Source: Arthrobacter sp. ISL-30 (GTDB lineage: Bacteria > Actinomycetota > Actinomycetes > Actinomycetales > Micrococcaceae). From it: 64,000 nucleotides of DNA. Below, one piece after another: positions 1 to 7,792 of the stretch. The position numbers and the translations under genes were made by a program. A model generated the notes under the pieces. That model saw only the letters and a program-made list of their open reading frames with translations, was not told the DNA's origin and did not search any database. The stretch is from assembly GCF_018613855.1 (NCBI RefSeq), contig NZ_JAGGPK010000041.1, positions 1 to 64,000 of the forward strand, written 5' to 3'. Position 1 is the stretch's first letter. Each line of letters starts with the position of its first letter.

Positions 1-1
1 C

Positions 2-154
2 AAAGAACTGGTCTCCGGCTGGACGAAAACCTTTAGCGACCCCCGCCTCTGCGCCGCGATCGTGGACCGGTTGACCTTCAACGGCACGATCATCGAAACC
101 GGCACCGACTCATACCGCCTTGCCCACACCATCGCCCAACACGCAGCCAGCTAA
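2..154 (+). CDS. istB: IS21-family helper ATPase IstB, C-terminal end (partial)
   Basis: The window opens inside a reading frame whose last 50 residues include DPRLCAAIVDRLTF and IIETGTDSYRLA, which I recognise as the C-terminal tail of IstB-type ATPases, the transposition helper proteins of IS21-family elements. The Walker motifs would lie upstream, outside the window. The frame ends in TAA at 152-154 and is followed by a candidate element end, so the main body of the insertion sequence, including the transposase IstA, should lie to the left. The family call comes from remembered tail motifs only. Confidence 0.6.
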   Translation, partial: KELVSGWTKTFSDPRLCAAIVDRLTFNGTIIETGTDSYRLAHTIAQHAAS

Positions 155-207
155 AAGACCTGTGGGGCCAGATATAACCGTCCTGCCGGGGCCAAAAAGA
201 GTTGACA
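155..207. repeat. Candidate right end of the IS21-type element
   Basis: Just after the istB stop there are two similar blocks, TGTGGGGCCAGA (161-172) and GCCGGGGCCAAAAAG (185-199), followed by AGTTGACA ending at 207. Read on the other strand this gives a terminus beginning TGTCAACT with repeated GGCCCC blocks, as is usual for IS21-family ends that carry several internal repeats. The other end is outside the window, so the terminal inverted repeat cannot be confirmed. Confidence 0.4.
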
Positions 208-531
208 TAGTCACTAGCAGATGACCTCACCCGCCAGGTCAGGGCTGCACTATCAGGCCCCGTCACTGCCCTCTACCCCAACTAACCCACCCATCCCGGC
301 GTCAGGCACCCCTAACGCAGCAGGAGAAGGACGCGTGGCAATCACTATGTCGAAGTCCAGTACCGAGCGCTTTCCCATCCGGACGTTACTCTGTGGGAGC
401 AGCGGCAGGCATTGGATCGACTACGCCGGAACGGGCGGGCTCAGGTTGGTGAACAGGACCTGTTTCGGAAGTTGCAGTCTCCCAACTTTGATGGTGCCCC
501 CGGGTCTGGGAGGGCTTGGCGGTGGCTTTTA
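208..531. other. Stretch without a supported gene
   Basis: No reading frame here shows a credible start with a ribosome site or a recognisable domain. The frames that cross it run antisense into the phosphoesterase gene and look like shadows. It is the flank between the insertion-sequence end and the 3' end of the minus-strand phosphoesterase gene. Confidence 0.4.
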
Positions 532-1506
532 CTACGGTGCGGAACGCGTACCTGCGTCGGTGCTCGGCCCCGATGTTGGAACGAAGTTCCAGTCGAAAGA
601 CCCGTCGTCTCGGAGTGTCATCCGGAGGAAACCGTGAGTGTCGCTGAACCGCTTCACAATGTACGACGGACTGCTAGTGAAGGATCGGAGACCAATACCT
701 CCCGTGGAAACCTGGAACGCTGTCATCCCGTCACTGACGCACTGGTCAGCGTTGTTCACCGGACATGAGCGTTCGTAGTTGTGTTGTGACCCTGACAGGG
801 TGAGCCGCACCCGGTGCTTCCACATCACGTCGATCCACGGTTTGTGGTCAGCGGCCCGCTCATGTGCCTTGGTGTTCGACGTGAAGTACGGCTCGTGGTA
901 CACGACCGCCAGGTGCTTACCCGCCGCCTTCGCGGCAGCAAGGTCGTTGTCCAGCCACGTCGTCAACGCCCGAGCCTGTGTCGGGTTGTACCGCCAGAGC
1001 GCGGACGACAGGAACGCGAAGTGCCAGTTCCCGAAGTCCTTCGAGTACGGATCCCCGTTCCCGATGAACCCACGCTGCTCGTTGATCGCAGCCTTCGCGG
1101 GGGCACCCGGGCATTGGCCGTTCATGAAGTTATCGAGGTCTTCATTCCGTCCGGGTCGCCAGTCATGGTTGGGTGCGGACACCCAGTACAACTTGGGTTT
1201 CGTGCCACCCCAAAGCCGCGTCCAGTAGTTCACGTAGTCAGCGCAGTAAGCGGTGTCGTACTGGAAGTCCCCGAGCCCCAGGAACGCGTCAATCTCGTTG
1301 TTCTGCACGAGCCTGGTGATCGCCGCACCGTTCCGCCCGGACGGGCTATCCGGTGCGTCCGTCTTCACGCCGTTCATGTCACCGACAGCAGCGATCCTCA
1401 CATCGGTGGATGACAGCCCACCGCCGATAACGAGGGACGCGGCCAAGAGACCAGTGACGCCTAGGAGAAAAGCGGACGTTCCAGCGATCACACGATTGCG
1501 GCGCAT
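532..1506 (-). CDS. Secreted calcineurin-like metallophosphoesterase
   Basis: Predicted 324-residue exported phosphoesterase of the purple acid phosphatase / alkaline phosphatase D-like group. Start chosen at the ATG at 1506, because GGGAGG lies about seven bases upstream; 38 further codons are open upstream but look non-coding. An N-terminal hydrophobic segment follows an Arg-rich start (MRRNR) and fits a signal peptide. The metal-binding motifs are visible in order: AAVGDMNG, GLGDFQYD, APNHDW, VVYHEPY and SGSQHNYER. The last motif normally reads GHxH; here the first histidine is serine, so one metal ligand may be missing. Substrate unknown. Confidence 0.75.
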   Translation of the reverse strand: MRRNRVIAGTSAFLLGVTGLLAASLVIGGGLSSTDVRIAAVGDMNGVKTDAPDSPSGRNGAAITRLVQNNEIDAFLGLGDFQYDTAYCADYVNYWTRLWGGTKPKLYWVSAPNHDWRPGRNEDLDNFMNGQCPGAPAKAAINEQRGFIGNGDPYSKDFGNWHFAFLSSALWRYNPTQARALTTWLDNDLAAAKAAGKHLAVVYHEPYFTSNTKAHERAADHKPWIDVMWKHRVRLTLSGSQHNYERSCPVNNADQCVSDGMTAFQVSTGGIGLRSFTSSPSYIVKRFSDTHGFLRMTLRDDGSFDWNFVPTSGPSTDAGTRSAP

Positions 1507-1817
1507 GGGGGGCGCCTCCCTTCGTGGGGTGCGGTGTGTACTACTTGGGGCAAATTGGGGTACGCCCGGTATGTCTACCTTTGAGTTTAGAACAACCCTG
1601 GGACGATCACAGGCCATCACCAGTTCTGGTCAGCACCCGGGTTCCCGTTCGCGGTGCGGTACTTCGTAGTGCGGGTCGCCCCCAGCACGTACAGGGGCGA
1701 ACACCTTCACGACGCTGATGACGAGGGTGGAGCGGAGCCGGGTGGAGTCAGCTAGGAACACCAGCGTCACCGGCCGTCAATCCCCGAGCTGGTTCCTCGC
1801 CCGCACGACTCCAACCC
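1507..1817. other. Stretch without a supported gene
   Basis: Contains the promoter side of the phosphoesterase gene and then about 250 bases with no convincing coding signal on either strand. It precedes a broken recombinase fragment, so it may be eroded mobile-element DNA. Confidence 0.35.
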
Positions 1818-2120
1818 CATCCGTGAACGCACCAACGCCGGCCTCCGGCTGCCCGGGCCCGCGGTAGCTTCGGCGGCCAGCCAGCCAAACTCAGCAAGGA
1901 AAAACTCAAGACCGCCCGCAAGCTCAACGACGAAAAGGACATGACGGTCGAGAAAATCGGCCTAGTCCTGAGAGTCAGCCGTACTACCCTGTACCGGGCG
2001 CCTCGAACGCAACAGTCGGCGGCGCCTTCGCAGAAACGTGCGGCGGCCTGCAAAAGGAGAAGTAGTTCCTCAGCCCTGTCTGAAGGTGTGCCACACGACA
2101 AAGTCCTCCCCGACATATAG
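1818..2120 (+). pseudogene. Serine recombinase (resolvase/invertase) C-terminal remnant
   Basis: Two adjoining frames together read like the end of a Tn3-type resolvase. IRERTNAGL (from 1819) is the usual end of the catalytic domain. After a frame change near 1840 comes ARARGSFGGQPAKLSKEKL and the DNA-binding helix-turn-helix VEKIGLVLRVSRTTLY, where family members have VAxxLGVSRxTLYR. The catalytic N-terminal domain with its serine is absent. The shifted frame runs on to a TAG at 2118-2120. This is a decayed mobile-element gene; the opposite-strand frame here is a shadow. Confidence 0.6.
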
Positions 2121-2154
2121 GCTCCGTTCAGCCTTCAAATTTCAAGGGGGATGA

Positions 2155-2712
2155 ATGAAGTGCATGAGTGGCCGGCGGCGGAGGCTAGGTTCGCTGCTCG
2201 TCGTTGGAATGTTGCTGACATCTTGCGCGGCCGGGATCAGCGACGGATCACCGTCGGCCGCGCCTACGCTTCCTCCAACCAGTAACTCCGGCCATCCGCC
2301 GAGCAGTTCGATCAGCCCCACAAGCAGTTCTCCCAGACCTCAGGTAACCTGCGTCTCTTTCCTGACATCTGCTCCTTGCTCCGAATACGTCAGCGTAGCC
2401 GGGTCAGCCAGTGGAGTGGACCTGCCATGGGTGGAGCCGGGGAGCCTTACAGTTCAGCTCAGCTCCGTGAACGACAGTCTCCAGTTGGCTGTGAAGACGC
2501 CTTGCAATCCGATCAGCGGGCGGGTGTCGATCAACGGTAGTACTCTCACAGCGGAGAGACTCGCGACCGGTGCAATGGGCTGTATCGGCGAACAGTCCGA
2601 ACAAGAGAAGTGGGTCCTAGACTTCCTGGCACGACAAGTTGAGATGACCTTCAGCCAGAACACCCTCAACTGGAAAAGCGGGCCCGACATGCTCAGCTTT
2701 AAAATCAAGTAG
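2155..2712 (+). CDS. Lipoprotein with META/HslJ-like domain
   Basis: 185-residue predicted lipoprotein. The N-terminus is basic (SGRRRR), followed by a hydrophobic run and the lipobox LLTSC, so the mature protein should be anchored outside the membrane. A Ser/Pro/Thr-rich linker precedes a C-terminal domain with TPCNPISG, INGSTL, ATGAMGC and about 40 residues on LNW, the layout of META (HslJ-like) domains. AAGGGG lies just before the start; the second ATG at 2164 is an alternative. META proteins are linked to heat, motility or drug tolerance in enterobacteria; the role here is unknown. The 288 bases after it hold no gene that I can support. Confidence 0.65.
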   Translation: MKCMSGRRRRLGSLLVVGMLLTSCAAGISDGSPSAAPTLPPTSNSGHPPSSSISPTSSSPRPQVTCVSFLTSAPCSEYVSVAGSASGVDLPWVEPGSLTVQLSSVNDSLQLAVKTPCNPISGRVSINGSTLTAERLATGAMGCIGEQSEQEKWVLDFLARQVEMTFSQNTLNWKSGPDMLSFKIK

Positions 2713-3000
2713 CAAGTACTCATCTAGGCAGCCCCCCGAGCCACGCTCGTATACTCCGGTTTGGGAATTTTGCTCTGACTGACTCTAGGAATAGAGGATT
2801 TAGTCTCGGGTGCCGTCACATGGCGGCTAATAGCGTACGTTCTAATGACCGACGCCTCCCTCTAAGTGTTTATTCGAGCACTCAGATCCATAAGTGGTCC
2901 TGCTCAACCCGACTCCTGAACCGCTGAAATCGTGACTTGTGATTTCGCTGCCGCGCAATTCTTCGGGGTAGCTTGGGTGAACACGATTTGGGGGAAGTGC

Positions 3001-3438
3001 ATGAAGCATCACGCACTGAGAGTTACGACAGTGGCCGCCATCCTATTGCTCTTGACCGGCTGCTCGAGCTACGAGGGTATGGAAGCCTTCCATAGGGAGG
3101 CCACATCTGAGGATGAGTTGCCGCCCGAGATAAAACTGGGCCCCGAGGGCGATCCTTCACGAGACAATTTCCGACTGCTCAGCGAACACGAGGGCGTGAA
3201 GTACTACGCCGGAGAGAGCGACAACTTCCTCACCGCATGCCTGGTTGTGTTTCCCGAAGACAAACCAACGCAGTGGATTGCTTCATGCAGCCAAGGAGTA
3301 ACCGGCCAACGTGAAATCCTCACAGCCACTGGGCCTGACGGCTCTACGACAAAACTGGTTACTACGGGCTTCGATACCAAAGGGTTGGAAGCAGCCGGGT
3401 GGAGAAAAATCCACGAAAACGTTCTCGTAGGTTCATAA
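3001..3438 (+). CDS. Small predicted lipoprotein, function unknown
   Basis: 145-residue protein with a clear lipoprotein signal: MKHHALR, a hydrophobic stretch and the lipobox LLTGC. The start at 3001 is preceded by GGGGGAAG at proper spacing; an in-frame extension to 2932 is open but would destroy the signal peptide. The mature part is acidic, with no catalytic motif that I recognise, and contains two spaced cysteines (ACLVVF and ASCSQG) that could form a disulfide. It sits alone downstream of the META lipoprotein gene on the same strand. Confidence 0.6.
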   Translation: MKHHALRVTTVAAILLLLTGCSSYEGMEAFHREATSEDELPPEIKLGPEGDPSRDNFRLLSEHEGVKYYAGESDNFLTACLVVFPEDKPTQWIASCSQGVTGQREILTATGPDGSTTKLVTTGFDTKGLEAAGWRKIHENVLVGS

Positions 3439-3558
3439 CCGCGAAACCACCCATCTCGAGATTCCAAAAGGGTGGCTTTCGGCCGGACCTCGTCCGGCGC
3501 AGATGTGGCCATAGCTCGGGGCAAGTGAGGCAGTTGGACTACCTCGGGATCGGTCATT

Positions 3559-4113
3559 TCAGGGTGTTGCGTCGGATTTCAAGGCGAGTCCCAGTGAAGC
3601 ACACACTTTTTCGTCGCCGGGGATGACGGCGGCTCGGCCATCATTGAGCACGCATACGGTCAGCGGGTCAGGGACCGGGTAGGAAAAGCTGCGGTCATGC
3701 AGGCTTGGATGTGGGTAGCCATTAGGGGCGTCGGGGTCCAGTATGTGTTGAGCCCACAAGTCCCGGCAGGCGGTCAGCGCGTCTTCGATAGGGATGGGAT
3801 TGGGTGGCGCTGGCTCGCCGGGCCTTGCACCTTCGAGCAGTGTAGCTGTGGTGCCGGGGAACTGGTTGCCGTTGAGTTCGGCTCGTGCGAAGCAAGCTAT
3901 CGAGCTTTTGTCCGTGACGGGCAGCTGCATAACGACCGCTCCCCCGGTGGCCACAAGCGCGACGGCGACTCCGGAAAGCAGGATCCGCTTGCCTTTGGTG
4001 TTCTGGAAGTGCCGGTTTTCCGGGGTTCCGTTCTGTGCGACGCTGGCCAGGAGCTCCTCAATGGCGGCGCTGCGTTCGGCGTTGAAGTGTTGTGAGCGCG
4101 AATTGTCGTTCAT
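3559..4113 (-). CDS. Membrane protein paired with the ECF sigma gene (possible anti-sigma factor)
   Basis: 184-residue single-pass membrane protein. The first ~40 residues (cytoplasmic) are polar and include AAIEELLASVAQNG; a transmembrane segment ILLSGVAVALVATGGAVV follows at about 44-62, and the rest is an exported domain with four cysteines. Its ATG overlaps the stop that the upstream sigma-factor gene would have without its frameshift, so the two genes were translationally coupled. That layout is typical of ECF sigma / anti-sigma pairs, but no zinc-binding anti-sigma motif (HxxxCxxC) is visible. The anti-sigma role is inferred from context. Confidence 0.55.
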   Translation of the reverse strand: MNDNSRSQHFNAERSAAIEELLASVAQNGTPENRHFQNTKGKRILLSGVAVALVATGGAVVMQLPVTDKSSIACFARAELNGNQFPGTTATLLEGARPGEPAPPNPIPIEDALTACRDLWAQHILDPDAPNGYPHPSLHDRSFSYPVPDPLTVCVLNDGRAAVIPGDEKVCASLGLALKSDATP

Positions 4114-4729
4114 GGTGTTTCTTCCTCAGAAGTCAGTGGGGTCGGTGCCGGCAGGAACCCGGTTGGCGGGTTCATGAGCTGGGAAAGTTTCCGTTTAGCG
4201 CGTGAGAGCCGGGACTTCACGGTGCCGGGTGGAATGCCAAGCAGTTCGCTCACCTCAGCTGTGCTCATGTCCTCTCAAGAACACAGAGCGCAATGATTTC
4301 CTGGTCCCGCCGGCTCAGCGAACGGTAGGCCCGGTGCAGGAGCTCAGACCGCCGGTCCCCGTCGACACTGTCAGCTACGAAGTCGCTGTGATCCGGCACA
4401 TCCTGGCACTGCGGAAGTTTCCGGAGGAGGCGTTCATAGCGCAGTGTGGACCTGAGCTTGTTCCTGGCCACGTTCGTGGCAGTGATCAGCAGCCAACCGA
4501 GCATCGAATCGTTGACCAGCCGGATTTTGGACCTGCAGCGCCAGGCCTCAAGGAACACCATCGCAGTGACGTCCTCAGCCTCGAAAGAAGTGTTTACCAG
4601 CCGAAGGCTGTGACCGAAGACCCGGTCCCGGTGGCGTCTAAAGAGGGAAGCAAAAGCCGAACCGTCATCACCATCCATGACACGCAGCCAAAGCTCACGG
4701 TCCGTGGGTGCCTTCCCTGTGTCCCCCAT
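4110..4729 (-). pseudogene. ECF-type sigma-70 factor, interrupted by a 2-nt duplication
   Basis: The first frame gives sigma region 2 (SAFASLFRRHRDRVFGHSLRL, then FEAEDVTAMVFLEAWR) and the start of region 4 (YRSLSRRDQEIIALCVLE), then stops at 4265. Region 4 continues in another frame: DMSTAEVSELLGIPPGTVKSRLSRAK, ending in TGA at 4110-4112 over the start of the next gene. Removing one AG from GAGAGG (plus-strand CCTCTC, 4271-4276) rejoins the frames exactly at LED-MSTAEV. The break is thus a dinucleotide duplication, either a sequencing slip or a recent inactivation. The start at 4729 is uncertain; upstream in-frame ATGs exist at 4765 and 4771. Confidence 0.75.
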
Positions 4730-4865
4730 ACCTATAAGTGTCCGGCAACCCCAACACGGTTCCATTACCAAATAGAGAGTCGCCGACGTCTTTCACACGA
4801 AGGGTCGCTTTTGAGGACCTTGCTTGAACGGAGGGGTAATTCGCCAATCAAAGGGAGCGACGCCG

Positions 4866-5939
4866 TCACCAACCGCCGCGGGTCGGCGTATGTCCCTTTC
4901 GGGCATCGTCGGGCATTGCCATTTCGGCCCGCAGGCCTAGGAGTCGGATCGGACGGCCCACTTCGATTCCGGCTGCAAGGTCCAAGGCCCGCGCGAGGAT
5001 TTCGTTCCGGTCGAATGTCTCGGGAATCTTCCTCGCGTGGGTCTTGGTGAAGAACGGCGCGTACCGAACCTTGAGGGTCAGCCCAACCACGGGCCGTCCT
5101 TCGGCCACAACATCCTCAAGGACATGCGCTGTCAGCTCCCTTACGGCGTCGTCCACCTGGGAAGGCTCGGTCAGGTCGCGCTGGAAGGTGGTCTCCCGGC
5201 TATGCCCGCGGGCGACCCACGGGGTGTCGTCTACAACGCTGGCACCGTCCCCGCGTCCGAGCTCCGCGTACCAAGGACCCATCTTGGGGCCGAACTCCTG
5301 GACCAGGTCTTGGGGGTCGGACGCGGCGAGCTCGGCGACTGTGTTGATGCCGAGTTTGGCCAGCCGGCCCGACACTTTGGTTCCGACGCCCCACAGGTCC
5401 TTGGTGGGCCGACTGCCCATGACGTCGAGCCAGTTCCCGGAAGTGAGACGGAAGACGCCGGCCGGCTTGCCGAAACCGGTGGCCACCTTGGCTCGGACCA
5501 GGGTGTCGCCGATGCCCACGCTGCAATGCAGCTGCGTTCGCTCCAGGACAGCGGCTTGCACCTGCCGGGCGTAGGCTTCCGGATTCTCTGTCTCAGTGCC
5601 TACAAAGGCTTCATCCCAACCCAGCACCTGCACGATGGCGCCGGGCTGCGCGCGCAGGGTAGCCATCACCGTTTCAGACGCCGCGAGGTACGCCTCCTGA
5701 TCGACGGGCAGGATCACAGCGTCGGGCACTTTCCGGGCCGCAATGCGTAAGGGCATTCCGGAACCCACGCCGAACACCCTGGCTTCGTAGGATGCGGTCG
5801 ACACCACAGCTCGTTCCGTGGGGTCGCCCCGACCGCCGACAATGATCGGCTTGCCCGCAAGCTCCGGCCGCCGGAGCACTTCGACCGCCGCTATGAACTG
5901 GTCGAGATCAACGTGCAGCACCCACCGGATTCCGCTCAC
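4866..5939 (-). CDS. dinB: DNA polymerase IV (Y-family)
   Basis: 357-residue Y-family translesion polymerase. Visible are the metal-binding HVDLDQF at residues 9-15, the ASYEARVFGVGSGMPLR segment of the palm, the second catalytic acidic pair in GWDEAFVG (most DinB proteins read SIDEAY), the VGIGDTLVRAKVATGFGKP block, and the helix-hairpin-helix region (LWGVGTKVSGRLAKLGI). The C-terminal little-finger domain ends without an obvious beta-clamp-binding peptide. Starts at a GTG. It probably copies past damaged bases with low fidelity. Monocistronic. Confidence 0.9.
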   Translation of the reverse strand: MSGIRWVLHVDLDQFIAAVEVLRRPELAGKPIIVGGRGDPTERAVVSTASYEARVFGVGSGMPLRIAARKVPDAVILPVDQEAYLAASETVMATLRAQPGAIVQVLGWDEAFVGTETENPEAYARQVQAAVLERTQLHCSVGIGDTLVRAKVATGFGKPAGVFRLTSGNWLDVMGSRPTKDLWGVGTKVSGRLAKLGINTVAELAASDPQDLVQEFGPKMGPWYAELGRGDGASVVDDTPWVARGHSRETTFQRDLTEPSQVDDAVRELTAHVLEDVVAEGRPVVGLTLKVRYAPFFTKTHARKIPETFDRNEILARALDLAAGIEVGRPIRLLGLRAEMAMPDDARKGHTPTRGGW

Positions 5940-6110
5940 GCCACCAGTCTGCCCTAAACATCCCTGCCAAGCATCGGCCCTCCACCGAACTTGGCCGCGC
6001 AGCCTGCGGTCCTCCTGACCTTGCCAGGGCCAAAATCGTACCGCTCAGGGTTTCCCAAAAGGACCGGCTTGCGGGCATCGCCGACACGTCCACTGGTCGC
6101 GTTATACGTT

Positions 6111-6678
6111 ATGCCCATGATCGAACTGCGGGCACTCACCGACGAGGACGTTCAAGCGCACAACGCCGGCGAGGACGATGAGGTGATTCGCTGGCTCTCC
6201 GGCGCGCCTAGTACCGACGATTCGACGCGCCGACACTTCGCGATGCTGGCCGAAAACGCGAGCCGCGGGGCAGGTAAGCGCGGATTCGGCATATGGTTCG
6301 ACGGCCAGCTAGCCGGCTACGTCGACTTCGACCCCGATGCAAACTATTTACCCGCGGCCGGCGATGTCAATATTTCCTATGCCGTTCACCGCCGGGCACG
6401 TCGCCGGGGGGGTCGCGACGTCAGCCGTTCTTCTTGTATGCAAATATATTGCGGACGAGGATATCGGCGACCGAGCAATCATCCGCGCTGACCCCTTGAA
6501 CACTGCGTCAGTCCGCGTAGCCGAAAGCAGTGGGTTCCGCTTCATCACAGAAATCACCTCGACTAGTGACCACCATGCGGACGGCTCGCCCGTCGTATAC
6601 GTCACGTACGCCCTCATTCTTCGCGACTCAGCCACGGCAGGTGAGGGACCCCCAACGGGCGCCAGGGGTGACATTTAA
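6111..6678 (+). pseudogene. GNAT acetyltransferase, frameshifted in a G7 run
   Basis: The frame from the ATG at 6111 (or 6117, MIELRALTDEDV) reads as a GNAT-fold acetyltransferase up to YAVHRRARRRG. It then goes out of frame at seven Gs (6406-6412). In the next frame the protein continues as GVATSAVLLVCKYIA, then ADPLNTASVRVAESSGFRF, which is the acetyl-CoA-binding and C-terminal part of the family. Deleting one G restores a single ~188-residue protein. Either a homopolymer base-calling error or a real, possibly phase-variable, break. Confidence 0.75.
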
Positions 6679-6827
6679 CGCTGCAAAAACTCTGCCATTT
6701 AGCGCCGGGAGCCACGTCGAATCAGCGAATCGTGGCACTGAATCGGCAAGTCGAAAAGACTAGCCAGAAGTGGTGGATTTCGACGATGCGGGGTCACGTT
6801 GCCGCCAGCTGAGGCGGCCGTTCCGGA

Positions 6828-7070
6828 CTATCGCGTTAGCCACCACCCAGAATCTGCGGCTTGTAGATACTTTTCCCTGCTGAAGCCCGGGAACTCCCGT
6901 TCCAAGCGGGAAGGGGCATCGGTTTCGGACAGGTCGCAGCGTTGCCCGACCTCAAGGAGGCGGTTGGTGAACCTCACTGCGTCCTGGATCTCCTTCCGGC
7001 TGTAAAGGTGGCTAAAGCCCCTGACGTGTCCCATCACTGGGCCAGCCGCGATGGGCCGTTTGTTCTTCAT
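6828..7070 (-). CDS. Small conserved-looking hypothetical protein
   Basis: About 80 residues, rich in charged residues (SHLYSRKEIQDAVRFTNRLLE, then FSREKYLQAADSGWW), with no membrane segment or motif that I can name. The 5' end overlaps the end of the upstream GNAT gene in another frame. The start is unclear: ATG at 7070, TTG at 7079 or ATG at 7034, none with a good ribosome site. Composition favours a real protein. Confidence 0.35.
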   Translation of the reverse strand: MKNKRPIAAGPVMGHVRGFSHLYSRKEIQDAVRFTNRLLEVGQRCDLSETDAPSRLEREFPGFSREKYLQAADSGWWLTR

Positions 7071-7503
7071 CAGGATCAATCAACGTCTTTTTGTAGAACG
7101 CGGCCGAGTCCTCGTAGCCGAGTTGGAGGTAGAACGCTCCTGCCCTGCGGCTGGCCAGTGATGTATAGGAAGCGCCCTGTTCGCGTCCCCATCGTTCGGC
7201 CTCGGTCATGAGTGCCCGCCCGATGCCTTCCCGGCGGTACTGCCCATCGACCATCACTTCTTCGACCCAAGCAACAGGTCCGTTGGCAAGGAAAGTCTCG
7301 TGGGTATGAGCTAGCAGGTAGGCGCAGATTCCCTCCTGCAGATGCGCGACAAGGACGAGTGCGTTCGGGCTTCCTAACAGGGCACGGAAGGTCCGCTCAA
7401 ACAGCTCACGTTCGGGACGGAAAGAGGTGGCAAAATCGCGAGCAAGCGGCCACACGCCCTCCATGTCCTCAGCGACAGCTCGTCGCACCTGCAGTTCAGT
7501 CAT
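7012..7503 (-). CDS. GNAT-family N-acetyltransferase
   Basis: 163-residue acetyltransferase, start at the ATG at 7503 (MTELQVRRAVAEDMEGVW). Classic GNAT layout: an N-terminal beta-alpha unit, AWVEEVMVDGQYRREGIGRALM at about residues 82-103 carrying the acetyl-CoA pyrophosphate loop (R/Q-x-x-G-x-G/A; here RREGIG), and the C-terminal GAFYLQLGYEDSAAFYKK. Longer in-frame starts exist upstream without a ribosome site. The substrate cannot be told from sequence. Confidence 0.75.
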   Translation of the reverse strand: MTELQVRRAVAEDMEGVWPLARDFATSFRPERELFERTFRALLGSPNALVLVAHLQEGICAYLLAHTHETFLANGPVAWVEEVMVDGQYRREGIGRALMTEAERWGREQGASYTSLASRRAGAFYLQLGYEDSAAFYKKTLIDPDEEQTAHRGWPSDGTRQGL

Positions 7504-7792
7504 CTGGCCATAATATGGGCCTTCGCTATCGTGGTCGCGACTTGCCCTCGTATCGCCGTCGTGCCGCATTTCCCGCCGAGGCCCCTCAGCTGAACCCTTA
7601 CTTCATAAGCCTTTATTCCTTAGCTACGCTTATCCTCAGCATATGCATTACCAATGCTTGAACAAGAAGTTGGCGACTGGTCCGTGCGCGGCTTGTGTGA
7701 CCTTCCATTCCGTCGGCATTCTTTCCCGGTGTTAGCCGAGTCACTTTTTGAATGCGGCTTGTTGGAATTGGCAAAACCGATCCGGAGGAATT

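Noticed and set aside
221..768. Plus-strand frames of 138 and 118 residues near the left end
   Set aside because: They have no ribosome site or recognisable motif, overlap each other and run antisense to the phosphoesterase gene.
1748..2116. Minus-strand 122-residue frame
   Set aside because: It is the shadow of the resolvase remnant, whose helix-turn-helix reads clearly on the plus strand.
4866..5939. Pairing of dinB with an imuA'/dnaE2 mutasome
   Set aside because: No imuA or dnaE2 gene lies on either side; the gene stands alone.
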